Shown: piece by piece, positions 59,250 through 64,000 of the stretch
How the letters are laid out: each line of letters begins with the position of its first letter
Position numbering within the stretch: position 1 is the stretch's first letter
Origin: Fimadaptatus sp050946055
GTDB lineage: Bacteria; Bacillota; Clostridia; Christensenellales; Aristaeellaceae
Direction of reading: 5' to 3'
DNA: 64,000 nucleotides
Assembly (NCBI GenBank): GCA_050946055.1
Contig: JBMNUB010000003.1
Span: 68,505 to 132,504, forward strand
The notes under the pieces: model-generated
Told to the model about the DNA's origin: nothing
Seen by the model: only the letters and a program-made list of their open reading frames with translations
The model's database searches: none
Program-made: the position numbers and the translations under genes

Positions 59250-62200
59250 TCAGCTCATGTCCACCTCGCCGAAGTAAGCGGTCATCTCGCTGCTGCTCAG
59301 GTCAAAGTAGTCCTGAATATCCTCGAGCAGCGTCTTTTTATGGCCGGTTATGTTGCTCAGGAAGGTGTTTATGTACTTCTCCCACTTCTCATGGGAGCTG
59401 CCCCACTTGTCGAACTGAGCGGCCATCTCGGGTTCGATTAGCGTCTTGTACTCCTCGACCTTGGCGCGGATGTTGGCGTTGGAGAAGTTGCCCTTCATTA
59501 GGTTGGCCATTATGGTCAGGAACTGGTCTTGCACGCTATCGTTCTCCAGCAGCCCCATTATCAGGCGGTTGTTGAACATCCTCTGCACGCCGTGCCCCTT
59601 CTCATTTAGGTAGCGCTGAACGTAGTTGTACTTCATGTCGAACGAAGCCCAGTCCAAGTCGAAGTATACCCACTTCCACTTGCCGCCCGGCACGCGATAG
59701 AACTTTACGTTGCCGGTGTCGGTGTTGGCGACAAGCATCTCCATGGCGACATAGGTCAGGTAGTTCTCTATGTCCACGCGGTCGGCCACCCATTGCAAAT
59801 TGTCCGCATCCTCAAGGCTGTGGCTCTCAACGAATTCCAGTATCTCCTTAAAGGAATCGTAGGAGCCGTTTATGACGCGCGAGTTGCCCTTGATTATGTC
59901 GATATTGTCTATCTGAGTTTCGTCGGTTATGCCCTCGTGCTGGGCGATGAACCACTTGTTTATGCGCTCGCGCAGGTTGTAATGTCCCCAATACTGACCG
60001 TTCAGATAGACGGCAACCGGGCGAGCAGCCTGATATACAACGCCCGTACCCTCGGCAAGCGATGTCAGCACAGCATCGCGCAGGCGCGTGTACTTGCCAT
60101 CCTGACCGGAAGCGCGTATGACAAGGGCATGATACTGGTTGAAGTTGAGGGTGGGGAATGGGTTGAAATCGAAGGTATCATTGCCGTAGCGCGAGCGCGC
60201 ATACAGACCTATGGCCTTCTGATCCTCGGCGCGGGAATACTGACCGACCAGCGATATGCCCATGTTCTGCTGTATGACCTGCTGGCCGTTGGCATCGAAG
60301 TATTCAAATCCAGCGGGATATTCCCAATCCATCCAGAAGTTTGCACCCTTGTTGCGCGAGCCGTAAGGGAACTCCTCCAGCGCGTTGGGGCCCATCTCCA
60401 TTATGCCGGTGTTGTAGTCGAACAGGTTGTCAGGGTCTGTAACTATGGATATGATGGGCATGGTGTGGCTCACGCCGTAGAGGTAGGTGGCGGAGCGAAC
60501 GAAGCTGTCCATATAGCCATCGCGCACCGCGACTGCGCGCACCACAGTGGTCTGGCCTATCGATATGGGGCCGGTGTAGGGCGTGGAGGCGGCGGTGGGG
60601 TCCGTGCAGTCGGTTGTGTAGTATATGGCGGCGCTGGGGTCTGCACAGCTCAGCTCCAGCGTGACGGTGTCGCTCTTTATGCCGCCCTCGACCGAGAAGG
60701 TTACGTCCTTGACTTTGCCGTATGCCGTGCTGCCGGAGTTGGAATTGCCGGGCGTGGGGTTGGTCAAATAAAAAAAGCCGGCCTGGTCGCTCACGCGCCC
60801 GAATGACACGTCTGCATACTGCAAGTCCATGGGCAGCCTGTCCACTATCGAGCCGTCTGGCTTGCACAGCGTCAGCGTTTCGCCTGAGCTGGAGAGATTG
60901 AAGTTGGTGTGGTAGTGGCCGTCGTCACTCGTGGACTTCTTGTCCAGCCCGGATGCGTATACTATCATCCTGCCGCCCGCCTCTATGGATGTGCCGCTGG
61001 GGAACTGCCACTTGCGCGGGTTGCTGGGATTGTCGCTCACGCCCCAGCCGGATATGTCTATCGACTGGCCGGAGCGGTTGTGCAGCTCCAGCCAGTCGTA
61101 GGAATTGGGGTTGGACTCGGTCTCCTGAGTGTTGGAGGCCATGGCCTCCTCAATAAAAAGCCCGGTATCGTTCCGGGCTGAAAGGGCTTGCTCGAATATG
61201 GCCATGGCCTGCTGGGTGTTTGAGTAGCCGGGCGTACCCTGAGCGTACACCTGCCACTCGCCGGCTTCATTGCGGCCATAGGTGGAATCGTGCGGTATGA
61301 GGTCGTATGTGACCATGTCGAGTATGGTGCCGTTGGGGGCGGTCAGCAGCACTTCGGACTTTTCGCTGCCCAGCGAGAAGTTGGTGTGCAGATTGGCGCC
61401 GGTTGTGCGGCTCTTGCTGGAGGCAAACACGACCATGTACGCGCCCGGCTCTATAGTGACCGACGGGAACGTCCACTTCATGGGCTTGCCCGAGCGGTCG
61501 CTCAGGCCGTAGCCGGTTAGGTCTATGGCGGTGCTGCCGGAGTTGTATATCTCTATCCAGTCGGAGTATTCGCCATCCTCGTCGGCCAGCGTGGTCTGGT
61601 TGGAGGCGCATATCTCGTTTATCTTGAGCGCGCTATCAGCAGCTATGCGCTGCGCGGAGAGCTGCTCGTAGTACTGATCCTCGTTGGGATAGCCGGGGGT
61701 GTACTTGTCGGTGACCGACCATGTGTTGGTGGTCAGGTCGCGCGCGTAGGAGTAGTTGCTGCCCAGCGCGGGTATCTCCACCATGTCAAGCAGGTTGCTC
61801 ATGTCATCCAGCAGGTAGAGCGTCTCGCCCGAGGAGGAGAGCTTAAAGCCGGTGTGTATGTTGGCGCCCGCCGTGTTACGCGACTTGCCGGATGCGAATA
61901 TGACTATGTGCGAACCGGCCTCAAGGGTCACATCGGGCAGCGGGAAGAACTTGTCCTTGGTGACCGAATCGCTGAGCAGCTTGCCAGCCAGGCTCACGGG
62001 CTTATCGGACACGTTCTTCAGCTCTATCCAGTCCGGCCAATCGCCGTCCTCGTCGGACAGCGCCGAGGCGTTGGACGACATGACTTCGGTTATGCGTATG
62101 GGGCTGCCTTCTATCACGTTGCCGGTTATGCTGGACGAGGCGGACACCGTGCCGCCGGTCGAGCCGCCGCCAAAGTGCTGGAACAGCAGCGCCAGCACCA

Positions 62201-62372
62201 GCAGCAGCGCCATTGCACCGGCTGCTATGCCTATGCCGCGCGGCAGTGCGCCGCCCGAGCCGCGTCCACCCTGCGGCGGACGGCGCGAGCCGCCTGAACG
62301 CCTTGCTGGAGCGGGCGCGCGGCGCTGAGGTGCAGGCCGCCCGGCGCGGTTATCGTTTCTGTACTGACTCAT
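59250..62372 (-). CDS. CotH-kinase protein with three lamin-tail domains, membrane anchored
   Basis: 1040 residues. Basic N-terminus (1-45), one TM helix (about 47-65) that orients the rest outside, three lamin-tail domains (about 92-205, 249-400, 420-545; each with EVM/EICASN…DWIEL), a chitobiase-like beta domain (about 575-645, AIYYTTDCTDPT), and a CotH kinase domain (about 690-1000) with NLRERINKWFI and the metal-binding WVYFDLDWASFD. CotH kinases phosphorylate proteins in spore coats. ATG 62372 follows AGGAGG. First gene of an operon with VTC and DUF4956. Confidence 0.92.
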   Translation of the reverse strand: MSQYRNDNRAGRPAPQRRAPAPARRSGGSRRPPQGGRGSGGALPRGIGIAAGAMALLLVLALLFQHFGGGSTGGTVSASSSITGNVIEGSPIRITEVMSSNASALSDEDGDWPDWIELKNVSDKPVSLAGKLLSDSVTKDKFFPLPDVTLEAGSHIVIFASGKSRNTAGANIHTGFKLSSSGETLYLLDDMSNLLDMVEIPALGSNYSYARDLTTNTWSVTDKYTPGYPNEDQYYEQLSAQRIAADSALKINEICASNQTTLADEDGEYSDWIEIYNSGSTAIDLTGYGLSDRSGKPMKWTFPSVTIEPGAYMVVFASSKSRTTGANLHTNFSLGSEKSEVLLTAPNGTILDMVTYDLIPHDSTYGRNEAGEWQVYAQGTPGYSNTQQAMAIFEQALSARNDTGLFIEEAMASNTQETESNPNSYDWLELHNRSGQSIDISGWGVSDNPSNPRKWQFPSGTSIEAGGRMIVYASGLDKKSTSDDGHYHTNFNLSSSGETLTLCKPDGSIVDRLPMDLQYADVSFGRVSDQAGFFYLTNPTPGNSNSGSTAYGKVKDVTFSVEGGIKSDTVTLELSCADPSAAIYYTTDCTDPTAASTPYTGPISIGQTTVVRAVAVRDGYMDSFVRSATYLYGVSHTMPIISIVTDPDNLFDYNTGIMEMGPNALEEFPYGSRNKGANFWMDWEYPAGFEYFDANGQQVIQQNMGISLVGQYSRAEDQKAIGLYARSRYGNDTFDFNPFPTLNFNQYHALVIRASGQDGKYTRLRDAVLTSLAEGTGVVYQAARPVAVYLNGQYWGHYNLRERINKWFIAQHEGITDETQIDNIDIIKGNSRVINGSYDSFKEILEFVESHSLEDADNLQWVADRVDIENYLTYVAMEMLVANTDTGNVKFYRVPGGKWKWVYFDLDWASFDMKYNYVQRYLNEKGHGVQRMFNNRLIMGLLENDSVQDQFLTIMANLMKGNFSNANIRAKVEEYKTLIEPEMAAQFDKWGSSHEKWEKYINTFLSNITGHKKTLLEDIQDYFDLSSSEMTAYFGEVDMS

Positions 62373-62470
62373 TTCATTCCTCCTATGCGGTAAGCGGGGG
62401 GAGCAAGCTCGCCCTGCAATGGCATGACGCAATCTATATAGCGCGGCTGCTTGCGCGCTGTCACGTCATT

Positions 62471-62499
62471 ATTCTACCATATTTCCTTATGGATTGCAG
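62471..62499 (-). promoter_or_regulatory. Probable promoter of the CotH operon
   Basis: Minus strand CTGCAA (62499-62494), 17-base spacer, TAGAAT (62476-62471). The -35 is weak. Confidence 0.45.
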
Positions 62500-63140
62500 G
62501 AATTATTTGGCACGCACGGGCGGCAATGCCGTTAAATGTGCGTAAAACACTCCGCGCATGCGTCCGTATATACAGACGTGCGCGCCGCAAATAAAGTTGC
62601 AGAAATATGCGCTCATATTAAGGAAATATCTCCTTGCACCGGCATGGGGATGCGGCCCTCCGGCAATGCGCAAAATGCTGTGCGGCGGGGCTGGGCAGGC
62701 GGCTTGACGCGGCGCACAGGCCGCAATGCGCGGCAAAGGGTATTGCGCGGAGCATGCGAATAAATGTATACATGATGCAAAATATCCGCCACAGTATCAT
62801 CATAAATGCGGGTGGAAATATGATTGATAAATGCAAAGGGTTATGATGCAATAAAATTGAAAAATGGGGGGGGAGGAGGCACATGTAAAAATGCACAATG
62901 CTCCCGGTGCGCTGGCGGATGCGCAGCGGTATATGCACGGCGCATGCGCGCACGCTGCCTCTGCGCCCAAGCGATAAACTCGCCACAAGTTGCGGCGCTC
63001 GCGCATCATCTCCCGATGCACATTGCCTTCCGCAGCGATGTGCGGGAGGACATCACATTGCGCCCGCCCTGCGCGCGTACATAAGGCCGCGTCAAGTGCG
63101 GCGCGCAAAGCAATATGGACAGGAACAGGAGGTTACGCTG
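62500..63140. other. Gene-free interval
   Basis: About 640 bases between the CotH promoter and the small secreted protein. AT-richer patches lie at 62760-62890, including a run of nine Gs (62866-62874). No coding frame or RNA can be supported. Confidence 0.4.
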
Positions 63141-63800
63141 ATGAAGAAGTTGGCACTGATACTGTTGGCTATGGTCATGGCGCTGACCTGCACGGCTGCG
63201 CTGGCTGATGAAGACATGGAGGTGCGCGACCCGGTAGTGCTGCCCATATCCTGCGAGGACATAGGCGGCGATGCGTATTGGTCGAGCTTTAGGGGACTTC
63301 AGTGGTCAATGGACAAGGACGTAGTGTGGCTGATAGAGCAGTCGCGCGGCGCGGGGCTTACGGTCATGCGCGATGACGAGACAATGAGCGTATACATGGC
63401 GGAGGAGTTGAACTTCCTGAGCCATAAGGCCAAGGTGTTCTACTACTTCACGGGTGAGACAGGTCTGTACAGGGTAAACGCCAACATCGCGCTGGGCGGC
63501 GAGGACGAAGCGGACATGGAGACGATAGCCGAACTCATGCAGGCTCTGTGCGACGTGTACGGCGAGCCGGAGACTGATGAGTGGCAGGACGGCGCATGGC
63601 AGTGGTCGGTGCGCGACGGTGAGCCGGTTATGCTCGCCGTATGGGGACACGACGGAGTAGGCGAAACGCATGCCGCGGGCGACAAGTACCTGATAGGTCA
63701 GGTAGGCATCGAGGCCAGTCAGGACAGCGAGGGCGCGCGCTCGCTGAACATAATCATGATGGGTCAGATGCAGGTCACGCCGGGCAGCACGGGAAACTGA
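63141..63800 (+). CDS. Secreted protein, function unknown
   Basis: 219 residues. Clear signal peptide (1-22, KKLALILLAMVMALTCTAALA, cleavage before DEDME). The mature part is acidic, with YWSSFRGLQWSMDKDVV and repeated small motifs like TETDEWQDGAWQWSVRDG, resembling the short exported DUF-type domains common in Christensenellales-like genomes. AGGAGG lies 8 bases before the ATG. It is transcribed alone and followed by a terminator. No family is recognised. Confidence 0.8.
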   Translation: MKKLALILLAMVMALTCTAALADEDMEVRDPVVLPISCEDIGGDAYWSSFRGLQWSMDKDVVWLIEQSRGAGLTVMRDDETMSVYMAEELNFLSHKAKVFYYFTGETGLYRVNANIALGGEDEADMETIAELMQALCDVYGEPETDEWQDGAWQWSVRDGEPVMLAVWGHDGVGETHAAGDKYLIGQVGIEASQDSEGARSLNIIMMGQMQVTPGSTGN

Positions 63801-63840
63801 AGCCTAGATGATACTAAGCAACTAAGCAAACGAAGCGCAC

Positions 63841-63868
63841 AGCCCCGGGGATTTGCCCGGGGCTTTTT
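63841..63868 (+). terminator. Terminator of the secreted-protein gene
   Basis: 9-bp stem AGCCCCGGG / CCCGGGGCT, 6-base loop, then TTTTG. Confidence 0.9.
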
Positions 63869-63880
63869 GCTGCCTTGGAT

Positions 63881-64000
63881 TTACAATGTAAGTGCAACAG
63901 GCAAAAGAAATAGTGACTCAAAGAGGAAACTCCTTTAGAATAGTGTTTGCGGACAACTACGAAAGGAGCAACTCAATGAGCCACTATCAACATCTTAGCA
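63881..64000 (+). mobile_element. Left end of a probable IS30-type insertion sequence, cut by the window edge
   Basis: From about 63881 the composition becomes AT-rich. GAAAGGAG precedes an ATG at 63976, and the eight codons left read MSHYQHLS, which resembles the N-terminus of IS30-family transposases. TACAATGTAAGTGCAACAG near 63882-63900 could be the left inverted repeat. The rest is beyond the window. Confidence 0.5.

Overview
The window looks like a chromosomal segment of a GC-rich anaerobic Firmicute, most like an uncultured gut Clostridium of the Christensenellales type (inference from gene content; no taxonomic marker was searched). Evidence for anaerobic life is the oxygen-sensitive ribonucleotide reductase pair nrdD/nrdG and a rubredoxin-first rubrerythrin. 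Many sigma-A-type promoters match TTGACA/TATAAT with 17-base spacing, ribosome-binding sites are strong GGAGG types, and many stop/start codons overlap. Isoleucine is written mostly ATA in ordinary genes despite the high GC content, while highly expressed genes (rplU, rpmA, rubrerythrin) use more ATC/ATT.

Region by region. 0.2-4 kb: pyridoxal kinase-like protein, a small P-loop protein, threonine synthase and rubrerythrin. 4.1-5.6 kb: an AT-richer scar made of a truncated WYL regulator and remnants of ISAs1-type and IS200/IS605-type elements. 5.6-8.6 kb: two small regulator/effector units (MarR + MATE exporter; XRE + membrane protein). 9.0-12.1 kb (minus): rpmH-rnpA-yidD-yidC-khpB(jag), the cluster usually found near oriC, but with uppP rather than dnaA beyond rpmH. 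12.2-15.4 kb (minus): coupled operon manA-rsmF-like-uppP. 15.8-22.7 kb: nuclease-helicase fusion, citramalate synthase, PIG-V-like mannosyltransferase, MscL with a zinc ribbon, HhH protein. 23-32 kb: tandem MATE exporters, tandem DUF2207 proteins, and a MarR/MATE pair with interlocked promoters.

32.7-45.4 kb: nrdD-M18 aminopeptidase-nrdG, galT, a frameshifted gene next to a DUF89 phosphatase, the rplU-prp-rpmA ribosomal operon, an OGG1-type glycosylase and a DUF554 membrane protein. 45.5-54.5 kb: CapA-like protein, leuA, GNAT-lysC (minus), argS, a P-loop kinase-like gene and a GNAT acetyltransferase. 54.5-57.7 kb: a possible structured RNA, then a radical SAM/HhH protein and a DUF4130 protein, with a LexA-type SOS box at the start of the radical SAM transcript. 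57.7-62.4 kb (minus): CotH-kinase/lamin-tail protein, VTC-domain protein and DUF4956 membrane protein in one operon. The window ends with a small secreted protein and the start of a probable IS30-type element.

The points most worth a second look are the SOS-controlled radical SAM/DUF4130 pair, the CotH-VTC-DUF4956 operon, the possible RNA at 54.54-54.82 kb, the interlocked promoters at 30.7 kb, and at least five unrelated minisatellite arrays, three intergenic and two inside coding sequences. No tRNA, rRNA or CRISPR array was recognised.
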